Below the pieces are notes generated by a model. The model was not told the DNA's origin. It made no database searches and saw nothing but the letters and a program-made list of their open reading frames with translations. A stretch of 14,015 bases of DNA from an uncultured Eubacteriales bacterium (GTDB lineage Bacteria > Bacillota > Clostridia > Lachnospirales > Anaerotignaceae), in NCBI GenBank assembly GCA_934256695.1, contig CAKQPE010000046.1, positions 1 to 14,015 of the forward strand, written 5' to 3'. Both the position numbers and the translations under genes were made by a program. Within the stretch, counting starts at the first letter, position 1. Each line of letters starts with the position of its first letter. Positions 6,982 through 13,673 of this stretch are shown piece after piece.

Positions 6982-8955
6982 TTAAAGATATTTTTTCAGT
7001 TCAAGTATTTTGTCTCTCAGTTCTGCCGCACGCTCAAACTGTAAATCCCTTGCGGCTGTTTTCATTTCTTTTTCAAGTCGTTTAATATTTGTTCTTAACT
7101 CATCAACACTCATACTTTCAGGCTCTTTTTTGAATCCGAACTTATCCTTTTCCTCGGCAGGTGTTGTTGCCTGAATAACATCGTATATTTTCTTTTCTAT
7201 TGTCTTTGGTATTATGCCGTGTTCCTCGTTATATTCCTGCTGAATTTTTCGCCTTCGCTCAGTTTCGTCTATGGCAAGTTTCATCGACCTTGTTATTACA
7301 TCGGCATACATTATAACTCGGCCTTCGGAGTTTCGTGCTGCACGGCCTATGGTCTGTATAAGCGATGTTGCGGAACGGAGGAAGCCTTCCTTGTCTGCAT
7401 CAAGTATGGCAACCAAAGAAACCTCCGGTATATCCAAACCTTCACGAAGAAGGTTTATCCCTACAAGTACGTCAAATACGTCCATTCTTAAATCACGTAT
7501 TATTTCGACTCTTTCAAGGGTATCAATGTCCGAATGAAGGTATCGTACACGCACTCCAGATTCTTTAAGGAAATCCGTGAGACGCTCAGCCATTTTTTTG
7601 GTAAGAGTTGTTACAAGAACCTTGTGTCCTTTGTCAACAGTAAGGTTTATTTCGTTCAAGAGGTCATCTATCTGTCCGTTTACGGGACGAAGTGTTATTG
7701 ACGGGTCAAGAAGTCCCGTAGGACGTATTATCTGTTCTGCCGACTGTTGGCTGTGTTCGGCTTCATATTTGGAAGGAGTTGCCGAAACAAAAAGCATCTG
7801 GTTTATCTTTTTTTCAAACTCGGTAAATTTAAGCGGTCGGTTGTCAAGGGCAGAAGGAAGACGGAAACCGTAGTTTACAAGTGTAGTCTTTCTGGATTTG
7901 TCACCCTCGTACATACCGCCTATCTGCGGAATGGTAACATGGGACTCATCTACCATTATAAGAAAATCATCGGGAAAGAAATCTAAAAGGGTATAGGGTG
8001 TGCTTCCCGGTGCTCGCAGAGAAAGGTGACGGGAGTAGTTTTCTATTCCTGAGCAAAATCCCATTTCACGCATCATTTCTATATCATAATTGGTTCTCTG
8101 TTCAAGTCTCTGTGCCTCAAGAAGTTTATCTTCACGCCTTAGTTCGTCAAGACGTTCCTCCAGTTCTTTTTCTATGTTTCTTATGGCAATATTCATTTTT
8201 TCGGGAAGGGTAATATAGTGGGAAGCAGGGAATATGCTTACGTGCTTCCTTTCGCCTATTATTTCTCCGGTAACAACGTCTATTTCCGTTATTCTGTCTA
8301 TTTCATCACCGAAAAATTCAACTCTTATTGCACTTTCCGAGTTGGCAACAGGGAATATTTCCACAACATCGCCACGTACACGAAATGTGCCACGCTGAAA
8401 ATCAATATCGTTTCTGTCATAATGAATATCTATAAGCTTTCGCAGGACTTCGTCTCTGTCCTTAATCATTCCGGGACGGAGAGAAAGCATAAGCTCTTTG
8501 TAATCACTTGGGTCACCCAACCCATATATACAGGATACGCTGGCAACAATAAGTACATCTTTTCTTTCTATTAAAGAAGCTGTTGCGGAATATCTTAATT
8601 TATCTATTTCGTCATTTACGGCAGAATCTTTTTCTATATAGGTATCCGTACTTGGCATATATGCCTCCGGCTGATAATAATCATAATAGGAGACAAAGTA
8701 TTCAACGGCATTTTCGGGGAAAAATTCCTTAAATTCGTTGTAAAGCTGTGCCGCAAGTGTTTTGTTGTGGGCAATAACAAGAGTAGGTTTTTGAAGTTTT
8801 TGTATAACATTAGCCATTGTAAATGTTTTGCCTGAGCCTGTTACACCTATAAGAGTCTGGAATTTCATGCCTTTTTTAAATCCGTTCGCTATTTTTTCTA
8901 TTGCCTGTGGCTGGTCGCCTGTAGGCTGATATTTAGAATGAAGTTTAAATTCCAA
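6982..8955 (-). CDS. uvrB: UvrABC excinuclease subunit B
   Basis: Helicase-like central subunit of nucleotide excision repair. It takes DNA from UvrA, verifies the lesion by inserting a beta-hairpin, and recruits UvrC for incision. The protein has 657 residues, the normal length. Walker A GVTGSGKT is at 37-44, the damage-probing hairpin (YYDYYQPEAYMPSTDTY) at 90-106, and a DESH Walker B motif is present. Later helicase motifs include LLREGLDIPEVSLV and QTIGRAARN. The C-terminal UVR domain (about 620-657, FERAAELRDKI) contacts UvrC. I place the start at TTG 8955 (MEFKLHSKYQ): GGAGGTG sits 8-9 nt upstream and the N-terminus then matches the family. A GTG at 8973 would fall on the ribosome site itself. 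A LexA-type box and an extended -10 lie upstream, consistent with SOS control. uvrA follows on the same strand. Confidence 0.97.
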   Translation of the reverse strand: MEFKLHSKYQPTGDQPQAIEKIANGFKKGMKFQTLIGVTGSGKTFTMANVIQKLQKPTLVIAHNKTLAAQLYNEFKEFFPENAVEYFVSYYDYYQPEAYMPSTDTYIEKDSAVNDEIDKLRYSATASLIERKDVLIVASVSCIYGLGDPSDYKELMLSLRPGMIKDRDEVLRKLIDIHYDRNDIDFQRGTFRVRGDVVEIFPVANSESAIRVEFFGDEIDRITEIDVVTGEIIGERKHVSIFPASHYITLPEKMNIAIRNIEKELEERLDELRREDKLLEAQRLEQRTNYDIEMMREMGFCSGIENYSRHLSLRAPGSTPYTLLDFFPDDFLIMVDESHVTIPQIGGMYEGDKSRKTTLVNYGFRLPSALDNRPLKFTEFEKKINQMLFVSATPSKYEAEHSQQSAEQIIRPTGLLDPSITLRPVNGQIDDLLNEINLTVDKGHKVLVTTLTKKMAERLTDFLKESGVRVRYLHSDIDTLERVEIIRDLRMDVFDVLVGINLLREGLDIPEVSLVAILDADKEGFLRSATSLIQTIGRAARNSEGRVIMYADVITRSMKLAIDETERRRKIQQEYNEEHGIIPKTIEKKIYDVIQATTPAEEKDKFGFKKEPESMSVDELRTNIKRLEKEMKTAARDLQFERAAELRDKILELKKYL

Positions 8956-8999
8956 AAGAAAATTCACCTCCACAAATAATTTTTAATACTGTGTTAAAA

Positions 9000-9008
9000 A
9001 GTATATCA
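9000..9008 (-). promoter_or_regulatory. Candidate extended -10 promoter of uvrB
   Basis: On the minus strand TGATATACT fits the extended -10 pattern TGnTATAaT, placing the transcript start about 38 nt before the uvrB TTG. The -35 region (TATACA at 9023-9028, 17-bp spacing) is weak, as is usual for extended -10 promoters. A second, weaker candidate is TTGTAT (9034-9039) with TTTAAT (9010-9015). Confidence 0.45.
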
Positions 9009-9036
9009 CATTAAAAATAAATTGTATAGATTAATA

Positions 9037-9050
9037 CAAACATTTGTTCT
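9037..9050 (-). promoter_or_regulatory. Candidate LexA (SOS) box upstream of uvrB
   Basis: The minus-strand sequence AGAACAAATGTTTG matches the core GAACRNRYGTTY of the Firmicute LexA/DinR box; only the outermost bases differ from CGAACRNRYGTTYC. It lies just upstream of the candidate uvrB -35 region. uvrB is a known LexA target in Bacillus subtilis, so the position makes biological sense. This is motif matching by eye. Confidence 0.6.
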
Positions 9051-9465
9051 ATAAAATTAAATAAAATTCTTGGTTTTGAGAGTATGAGATTTATATTATT
9101 AATATATTTTTGAAAACAAAATAATAAAAAAACAGTAAAAATATGTGTGTATTATTATACAAATAAATGTATAATATGTAAAAATAAATACATATGATTT
9201 TAAAAGTATAAAAACAACTATATAATATATATTAACGTAGTTTTAAAACCTATATATTTTAAAACTACAGTAAATTTCAGCGTTTTTAGAGTAAGTATAA
9301 CGAAAATACGCAAAAGTCCGGTATAAACAATGAATTTTAATGTATTCAAATTACGCCGAAAAATTAAGCCAAAATGATTGAATAAACAGTTATACAGTTT
9401 TTATATAAATTTTATACTGAATATATATGTGAAAAAATATGCAAAAAATAATTTTAAAAAAGCTG
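9051..9465. other. AT-rich intergenic stretch upstream of the ilv promoter
   Basis: About 415 bp of very AT-rich DNA between the uvrB control region and the ilv promoter. I see no convincing ORF, tRNA, T-box motif or CRISPR repeat. The only clear structure is the 12-bp inverted repeat at 9237-9268, listed separately. The A- and T-runs near 9430-9462 could act as an UP-element for the ilv promoter. Confidence 0.5.
9237..9268. repeat. 12-bp perfect inverted repeat in the ilv upstream region
   Basis: GTAGTTTTAAAA (9237-9248) and TTTTAAAACTAC (9257-9268) are exact reverse complements separated by 8 nt. It lies about 200 bp upstream of the ilv -35 box and 230 bp upstream of the uvrB control region. 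There is no U-tract, so an operator or a spacer hairpin fits better than a terminator. Confidence 0.6.
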
Positions 9466-9494
9466 TTGACAAATGGATTTTGCAGGTTTATAAT
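9466..9494 (+). promoter_or_regulatory. Consensus sigma-A promoter of the ilv operon
   Basis: TTGACA (9466-9471), a 17-bp spacer and TATAAT (9489-9494) match the housekeeping consensus exactly. The predicted start near 9501 leaves a leader of about 290 nt before ilvB, which holds the leader peptide and attenuator. A perfect core promoter suggests that control acts mainly after initiation. Confidence 0.9.
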
Positions 9495-9572
9495 TCCAAT
9501 TAATTTAGCACACAAATTTTGAATGACTTATTTTTACGATACATAATCTGTTTGGAAAGGAGAACCGTTACT

Positions 9573-9695
9573 ATGTTTAACTTTAATTTTGCAAATGTCA
9601 TTATTAACATTATTAACCTCATCATTATTGATGAGGCTAATTGTGGTGAGAATAATGCGTTTGGCAGATTGAAGAAGTTGCAAGTTGCGGTTTAA
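9573..9695 (+). CDS. ilv operon leader peptide (40 aa)
   Basis: A short ORF with ATG at 9573 and TAA at 9693, preceded by AAAGGAGA with about 9 nt spacing. The 40-residue product starts MFNFNFAN, and residues 9-19 read V-I-I-N-I-I-N-L-I-I-I: nine of eleven are branched-chain amino acids, made by or derived from the pathway encoded next. Such a cluster is the hallmark of attenuation leader peptides. Codons 1-8 give a translated lead-in, and the rest (DEANCGENNAFGRLKKLQVAV) spans the antiterminator's 5' arm. Ribosomes short of charged tRNA-Ile (or Leu/Val) would stall between 9597 and 9629 and leave 9657-9665 free. The peptide itself probably has no function. The promoter, SD, codon run, terminator and downstream ilvB all agree. 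Confidence 0.88.
   Translation: MFNFNFANVIINIINLIIIDEANCGENNAFGRLKKLQVAV
9617..9636 (+). promoter_or_regulatory. Leader hairpin over the Ile codon run
   Basis: CCTCATCA (9617-9624) and TGATGAGG (9629-9636) form a perfect 8-bp stem with a TTAT loop, placed on the last Leu/Ile codons of the leader ORF. It may be the pause hairpin that synchronises polymerase with the first ribosome. A ribosome stalled on the Ile codons would melt it. Confidence 0.6.
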
Positions 9696-9739
9696 GTTGA
9701 AAATCAGATTTAACTTAGAAAGCCATATCAGCCAAACGC
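9657..9739 (+). promoter_or_regulatory. Antiterminator pairing of the ilv leader
   Basis: GCGTTTGGC (9657-9665, inside the leader ORF) is perfectly complementary to GCCAAACGC (9731-9739), which spans the last two bases of the terminator's left arm, its whole loop and the first two bases of the right arm. The two structures cannot coexist. A further hairpin between them (TAAGTTGAA 9693-9701 with TTTAACTTA 9709-9717) starts exactly at the leader stop codon and could be blocked by a terminating ribosome. Confidence 0.75.
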
Positions 9740-9759
9740 TGGTATGGCTTTTTTGTTTT
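9720..9759 (+). terminator. ilv attenuator terminator
   Basis: AGCCATATCAGC (9721-9732) and GCTGGTATGGCT (9738-9749) form a 12-bp stem with a single G-U pair and a 5-nt CAAAC loop, followed by TTTTTGTTTTC. This is a strong intrinsic terminator located 24 nt after the leader stop and about 34 nt before ilvB, where it would block the operon unless antitermination occurs. Confidence 0.9.
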
Positions 9760-9792
9760 CAAAGTGTGGGAGTGAAAGGGGATTAAAAAGAA

Positions 9793-11451
9793 ATGTTATT
9801 AACAGGTTGTGAAATCATAATGGAGGTTCTTGCGGAACAAGGAGTAGATACGGTATTCGGTTATCCGGGAGGACAGGTTTTAAATATATATGATGCTCTT
9901 TACAATAATCGTCATGGTATTAAACACGTGCTTACGGCACATGAACAGGGTGCAAGCCATGCGGCAGACGGTTACAGCCGAGCAAGCGGAAAAGTAGGTG
10001 TTTGTATTGCAACAAGCGGACCGGGAGCAACAAACCTTATGACAGGTCTTGCTACGGCACATGCAGATTCAATACCGATGGTTGCCATAACAGGAAACGT
10101 ACCTATGGAACTTATAGGAACAGACAGCTTTCAGGAGGTTGATACAATAGGTCTTTCAATACCTGTGACAAAGCACAGTTTTCTTGTTAAATCAATAGAT
10201 ACTCTGGCAGATGTTTTAAGAGAAGCGTTCAGATATGCCAAAAGCGGCAGACCGGGACCGGTACTTGTAGATATACCTAAAAATGTTCAGATTGAAAAAA
10301 CAGAATATGAACCAAAAGGAATAGCAAAGAAAACACCGGATATGAGTCCTAACAAAGCACTTCTTGATGAAGCTGTAAAACTTATAAATGAAGCTAAAAA
10401 GCCGGTTATATACTGTGGCGGAGGAGTAATAAATGGAAATTGTTCGGAATATATAGAACCGCTTGTTGAAAAAAGCAGTGCTTATGCAGCTTTCTCAATG
10501 ATGGGACTTACAGCTATGGATTGTGAAAATAAAAGACATCTTGGCATGAGCGGTATGCATGGCAGATATGCAGCGACAAAAGCCCTTGCCGAGTGTGACC
10601 TTATAGTCGGAGCAGGAGTAAGATTTACAGAAAGAGCAACCGGCAACAAAGAAAAGTTTGCAGGCAAAGCAAAAATAATACACCTTGATATTGATCCGGC
10701 AGAACACGGAAAGAACATAAATGCAGACCTTAAAATACAGGGAAATTTATCGGAGTCACTTTCATATATACTTGACCATATTGATAAAAAACACCTTCCT
10801 GAGTGGGAAAAAGAGGTTGAGGAATACAAAGAAAAGGAAAGAAACAGCCGTCCGGAAAAAGACTGCCTTATGCCTTGGAATGTTATAGAGGCGGTAAACA
10901 AAAAGGCTTCGGCAGATACAAATATAGCTACTGACGTAGGTCAGCACCAGATGTGGGTTGCACAGTATTATAAGTTCAAAAAGCCTCGTACTCATCTTAC
11001 AAGCGGCGGACTTGGAACAATGGGTTACGGAATGGGTGCTGCAATAGGAGCTTGTATGTCTACAAAGAGAAGAACTGTTCTTTTTACCGGAGACGGAAGT
11101 TTCGGAATGAACCTTAACGAGCTTGCTACAGCAGTTTCAAATAAGCTTCCTATTACTATAGTTATAATGAACAACAAACGTTTAGGAATGATAAGACAGT
11201 GGCAGAGCTTATTCTTTGAAAACCATTTTATGGCAACTGTTCTTGACAGAGCAACGGATTTTGTAAAACTTGCAGAAGCATTCGGAGCAGAGGGCTACAG
11301 AGCGGAAACGGAAGAAGAACTTAACAAGGCTCTTGACAGAGCATTTGAATTAAATACACCTTGTTTAATAGAGTGTCCTATACCAAGCGAGGAAAATGTT
11401 TATCCTATGGTACCGCCAAACGGTTCTGTAGACAATATGATATTAAAATAA
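9793..11451 (+). CDS. ilvB: Acetolactate synthase large (catalytic) subunit
   Basis: Thiamine-diphosphate and FAD enzyme. It joins two pyruvates to 2-acetolactate (valine/leucine branch) or pyruvate and 2-oxobutyrate to 2-aceto-2-hydroxybutyrate (isoleucine branch), the first committed step of the pathway, in the cytoplasm. The protein has 552 residues, normal for the family. The N-terminal TPP-binding domain has GYPGG at 23-27, the catalytic Glu E51 in AHEQGASHAADGY, and SGPGATN. A central FAD/Rossmann-like domain follows. The C-terminal domain has the TPP/Mg motif GDGS at 433-436 followed by NN at 460-461. The start is supported by AAAGGGG about 11 nt upstream. It lies directly behind the attenuator, with ilvN 27 bp downstream, and the presence of that regulatory subunit argues for the anabolic enzyme rather than catabolic AlsS. 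Confidence 0.96.
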   Translation: MLLTGCEIIMEVLAEQGVDTVFGYPGGQVLNIYDALYNNRHGIKHVLTAHEQGASHAADGYSRASGKVGVCIATSGPGATNLMTGLATAHADSIPMVAITGNVPMELIGTDSFQEVDTIGLSIPVTKHSFLVKSIDTLADVLREAFRYAKSGRPGPVLVDIPKNVQIEKTEYEPKGIAKKTPDMSPNKALLDEAVKLINEAKKPVIYCGGGVINGNCSEYIEPLVEKSSAYAAFSMMGLTAMDCENKRHLGMSGMHGRYAATKALAECDLIVGAGVRFTERATGNKEKFAGKAKIIHLDIDPAEHGKNINADLKIQGNLSESLSYILDHIDKKHLPEWEKEVEEYKEKERNSRPEKDCLMPWNVIEAVNKKASADTNIATDVGQHQMWVAQYYKFKKPRTHLTSGGLGTMGYGMGAAIGACMSTKRRTVLFTGDGSFGMNLNELATAVSNKLPITIVIMNNKRLGMIRQWQSLFFENHFMATVLDRATDFVKLAEAFGAEGYRAETEEELNKALDRAFELNTPCLIECPIPSEENVYPMVPPNGSVDNMILK

Positions 11452-11478
11452 GGGTATTAAAATCAGGGGGAGTTAAAA

Positions 11479-12003
11479 ATGAGTGATAAAAACGATAAAT
11501 TTGCATTTTCAATATTAGTTACAAATCAGCCGGGAGTTCTTACACGTATTGCCTCTCTTTTAAGCCAGAGAGATTTTAATGTGGATACATTTACATCAGG
11601 TGATATAGAGGATAACGAATATGCCAGAGTTACAATAACGGCAAGCGGTGATAGCAGAAAAAAAGAACAAATGTTAAGACAGATTTCAAAGCTTTATGAC
11701 GTTAAAAAGGTTGAGGTAATGGAGCCTGAAAATACAATACTTAGAGAACTTCTTATAGTAAAGATCGGTGCAAGCGGAGAAAAATTAAGAGAAATACTTG
11801 ATGCGGCATCGGTTTTCAGAAGCAAGGTTGTTGATATGTCACCCGGTTCCGTATGTATAGAAATAACAGGTGAGACAAGCAAAATAGATGCTTTCCTTAA
11901 TTATATAAGACCATACGGAATACTTGAATATTGCAGAACAGGTCTTATAGCCGTTCAGAGAGGTTCCAAATGCCTTTCCGACGGAGTGGTAAAAACAGCG
12001 TAA
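11479..12003 (+). CDS. ilvN: Acetolactate synthase small (regulatory) subunit
   Basis: Regulatory partner of IlvB. It raises catalytic activity and confers feedback inhibition by valine (family knowledge). The protein has 174 residues, slightly longer than the usual 160-165. Residues about 8-80 form an ACT domain: FSILVTNQPGVLTRIASLL carries the effector-site NxPGVL turn, then FNVDTFTSGD and YARVTITASGD strands. Residues about 84-158 form the second ACT-like domain typical of this family (RELLIVKIGASGEKLREI, then VVDMSPGSVCIEITG). A GGGGGAG ribosome site is 6-7 nt upstream. It follows ilvB by 27 bp and precedes ilvC by 92 bp. The symbol ilvH is used for the same family in some genomes. Confidence 0.94.
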   Translation: MSDKNDKFAFSILVTNQPGVLTRIASLLSQRDFNVDTFTSGDIEDNEYARVTITASGDSRKKEQMLRQISKLYDVKKVEVMEPENTILRELLIVKIGASGEKLREILDAASVFRSKVVDMSPGSVCIEITGETSKIDAFLNYIRPYGILEYCRTGLIAVQRGSKCLSDGVVKTA

Positions 12004-12029
12004 TTTAAAAAAATGTTTATTTAGGTGGG

Positions 12030-12060
12030 TTTTAAATGCCGTTTAAGCGGCTTAAAAAAT
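12030..12060 (+). promoter_or_regulatory. Bulged hairpin in the ilvN-ilvC spacer
   Basis: TTTTAA and GCCG on the left (separated by an AT bulge) pair with CGGC and TTAAAA on the right around a TTTAAG loop, followed by an A-rich tract. This could be a processing or stability element giving ilvC a different mRNA level, or a weak partial terminator. There is no clear internal promoter. Confidence 0.35.
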
Positions 12061-12095
12061 AAAAAATTATATTTAATTAAAAGGAGATAATAATT

Positions 12096-13082
12096 ATGGC
12101 AAAGATGTATTATGTAGAGGACGCAGACAGATCACTTATAGCAGACAAGAAGGTAGCGGTTATAGGCTACGGCAGCCAGGGTCACGCTCATGCACTTAAC
12201 TTAAAAGACAGCGGTGTTGACGTAACAGTAGGTCTTTACGAAGGATCAAAGAGCAGACAGAAGGCTCTTGACGCAGGTCTTAAAGTTAAAAACACAGCAG
12301 ACGCAGTTAAAGACGCAGATTTTGTAATGGTACTTGTAAACGATGAATTACAGGCTAAACTTTACAAAACAGACATAAAACCAAACCTTAAACCTGGTGC
12401 AACACTTGCATTTGCTCACGGTTTCAATATCCACTTCGGTCAGATAGTTCCTCCTGCTGATGTAGACGTAGTTATGATAGCACCTAAAGCTCCTGGTCAT
12501 ACAGTAAGAAGCCAGTTCCTTGAGGACTTCGGTACACCTATGCTTATAGCTGTATATCAGGATGTAAGCGGAAAAGCAAAAGAAACAGCTCTTGCTTATG
12601 CAGACGCTATTGGCGGTACAAGAGCAGGTGTTCTTGAAACTACATTTAAAGAAGAAACAGAAACAGACCTTTTCGGTGAGCAGGCAGTTCTTTGCGGCGG
12701 TATCTGTGCTCTTATGAAAGCAGGTTTCGATACACTTGTAGAAGCAGGTTATCAGCCTGAAAGTGCATATTTTGAATGTATGCATGAAATGAAACTTATC
12801 GTTGACCTTATAGTAAAACAGGGTATGTCATTTATGAGATATTCTATAAGCGATACAGCAGAATACGGTGATTACACAGCAGAGCCTAAGCTTGTAACAG
12901 AAGAAACAAGAAAGGCTATGAGAGGTATACTTAAAGATATCCAGGACGGCAGCTTTGCTAAGGATTGGATACTTGAAAATCAGGCAGGCAGACCACATTT
13001 CAACGCTATGAGAAGAATGCAGAAAGAACATCTTTCCGAATCAGTAGGTGCTGAACTCAGAAGCCACATGAGAATGAAATAA
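12096..13082 (+). CDS. ilvC: Ketol-acid reductoisomerase (class I)
   Basis: Mg-dependent enzyme that isomerises and reduces 2-acetolactate to 2,3-dihydroxyisovalerate, and the aceto-hydroxybutyrate analogue for isoleucine; it is the second common step after IlvBN. The protein has 328 residues, a short class I enzyme. The Rossmann domain has GYGSQG at 24-29, H108 lies in AHGFNIHF, and APKAPGH is at 129-135. The knotted C-terminal domain supplies Mg ligands D191 and E195 (ETDLFGEQ) plus E227 and E231 (FECMHEM), with S250/S252 in RYSISDTAEYG. The cofactor loop is L47-Y48-E49-G50-S51-K52-S53, lacking the Arg often seen at the first variable position. AAAAGGAGA sits about 9 nt upstream of the ATG. 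Codons are richer in C-ending choices (GAC, AAC, TTC) than in neighbours, suggesting high expression. A terminator follows about 50 bp after the stop. Confidence 0.97.
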   Translation: MAKMYYVEDADRSLIADKKVAVIGYGSQGHAHALNLKDSGVDVTVGLYEGSKSRQKALDAGLKVKNTADAVKDADFVMVLVNDELQAKLYKTDIKPNLKPGATLAFAHGFNIHFGQIVPPADVDVVMIAPKAPGHTVRSQFLEDFGTPMLIAVYQDVSGKAKETALAYADAIGGTRAGVLETTFKEETETDLFGEQAVLCGGICALMKAGFDTLVEAGYQPESAYFECMHEMKLIVDLIVKQGMSFMRYSISDTAEYGDYTAEPKLVTEETRKAMRGILKDIQDGSFAKDWILENQAGRPHFNAMRRMQKEHLSESVGAELRSHMRMK

Positions 13083-13129
13083 TTAATATTGTGAATTTTG
13101 TTGTTATTAAATGGCATTGCAGCAAAATA

Positions 13130-13166
13130 AAAAACAGCCTCGGAATGATACTACGGGGCTGTTTTT
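13130..13166. terminator. Bidirectional terminator between ilvC and the convergent gene
   Basis: AAAAACAGCCTCG (13130-13142) and CGGGGCTGTTTTT (13154-13166) form a 13-bp stem with one G-U pair and an 11-nt loop. The plus strand has TTTTT at the stem end. The minus strand reads into TTTTTTATTTT. It serves ilvC from the left and the small minus-strand gene from the right. Confidence 0.88.
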
Positions 13167-13173
13167 ATGTGTT

Positions 13174-13413
13174 TTAATCAATATATCCGTCACATTTATA
13201 ACTGTTATACTGTTTTTTTATTTTGACTATAATTGATCCGTCAGGCTGTTCTTTTTCGTCAACGATTACATATTTGACATTGCTTCTTTCCAGCTGCTTT
13301 TTATAATTTTGATAATCTTCTTTTACGTTTCTTGCTGCTATTGAACGTGCCATACCATCTTTAAGCTGAAAATGGATTGTCTGTTCAAGACAGGCTGATA
13401 CTATACGTTTCAT
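13174..13413 (-). CDS. Small conserved-looking hypothetical protein (79 aa)
   Basis: A 79-residue, Lys-rich, probably cytoplasmic protein starting MKRIVSACLEQTIHF and ending YNSYKCDGYID. The ATG at 13413 is chosen because AAGGAG lies 8-9 nt upstream; a GTG three codons earlier overlaps that site. The middle (about 27-45) looks like an amphipathic helix with many charged residues (KEDYQNYKKQLERSNVKY), followed by two short strands around a QPDGSI turn (VIVDEKEQ, SIIVKIKKQY). It has two Cys, no signal peptide and no membrane segment. I have an impression of similar small proteins in other Clostridia but cannot assign a family or function. It converges on ilvC across a shared terminator, with no sign of a functional link. 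Confidence 0.75.
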   Translation of the reverse strand: MKRIVSACLEQTIHFQLKDGMARSIAARNVKEDYQNYKKQLERSNVKYVIVDEKEQPDGSIIVKIKKQYNSYKCDGYID

Positions 13414-13422
13414 GTAAATCAC

Positions 13423-13627
13423 TCCTTAATTTCAAACTATATATAATATTTTAGCATTTGATTTTTTATTTTTCTAATGAAAAATTACATATAAAATAAA
13501 GTTTGTGATAAAGGTACATAATACGCATATTGATTTTTGTGCAGATTTATTATAATTTTTGATATTAAATATAAAGTACAAAAAAGCAAAATATGGTTTT
13601 GTTTATAATTTTAGATTAAATAAAAAA
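13423..13627. other. AT-rich intergenic gap
   Basis: About 200 bp between two minus-strand genes. It must hold the promoter of the 79-residue gene, but I see no hexamer pair good enough to name. No ORF or strong repeat is seen. Confidence 0.4.
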
Positions 13628-13657
13628 GAGGGTGATTTGTTATATAAACACACCCTC
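13628..13657 (-). terminator. Terminator of the PPOX-like gene
   Basis: On the minus strand GAGGGTG and CACCCTC form a 7-bp stem around a 16-nt loop, followed by TTTTTTATTT. It starts 16 nt after the stop codon of the flavoprotein-like gene. Confidence 0.8.
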
Positions 13658-13673
13658 AAGTTTAGTTTTTGGA

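Noticed and set aside
6852..7085. Plus-strand 77-codon ORF spanning the uvrB-uvrA spacer
   Set aside because: It lies across repeat hairpins and the antisense of the uvrB end, has no convincing ribosome site, and looks like chance translation of the repeat.
4076..8574. Many plus-strand frames of 60-159 codons opposite uvrA and uvrB
   Set aside because: They are antisense shadows of two fully recognisable genes, with Cys/Phe/Tyr-rich compositions typical of such frames.
8956..8973. GTG start of uvrB at 8973
   Set aside because: It overlaps the GGAGGTG ribosome site and adds six residues not expected in UvrB; TTG at 8955 is correctly spaced and gives the family N-terminus.
9508..9530. Possible CodY site near the ilv transcript start (AATTTTGAATGACTT)
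   Set aside because: Too many mismatches to AATTTTCWGAAAATT, mainly in the right half.
9501..9792. T-box riboswitch in the ilv leader
   Set aside because: No AGGGTGGNACCGCG-like T-box sequence or specifier-loop arrangement is seen; the leader ORF and competing hairpins explain the region better.
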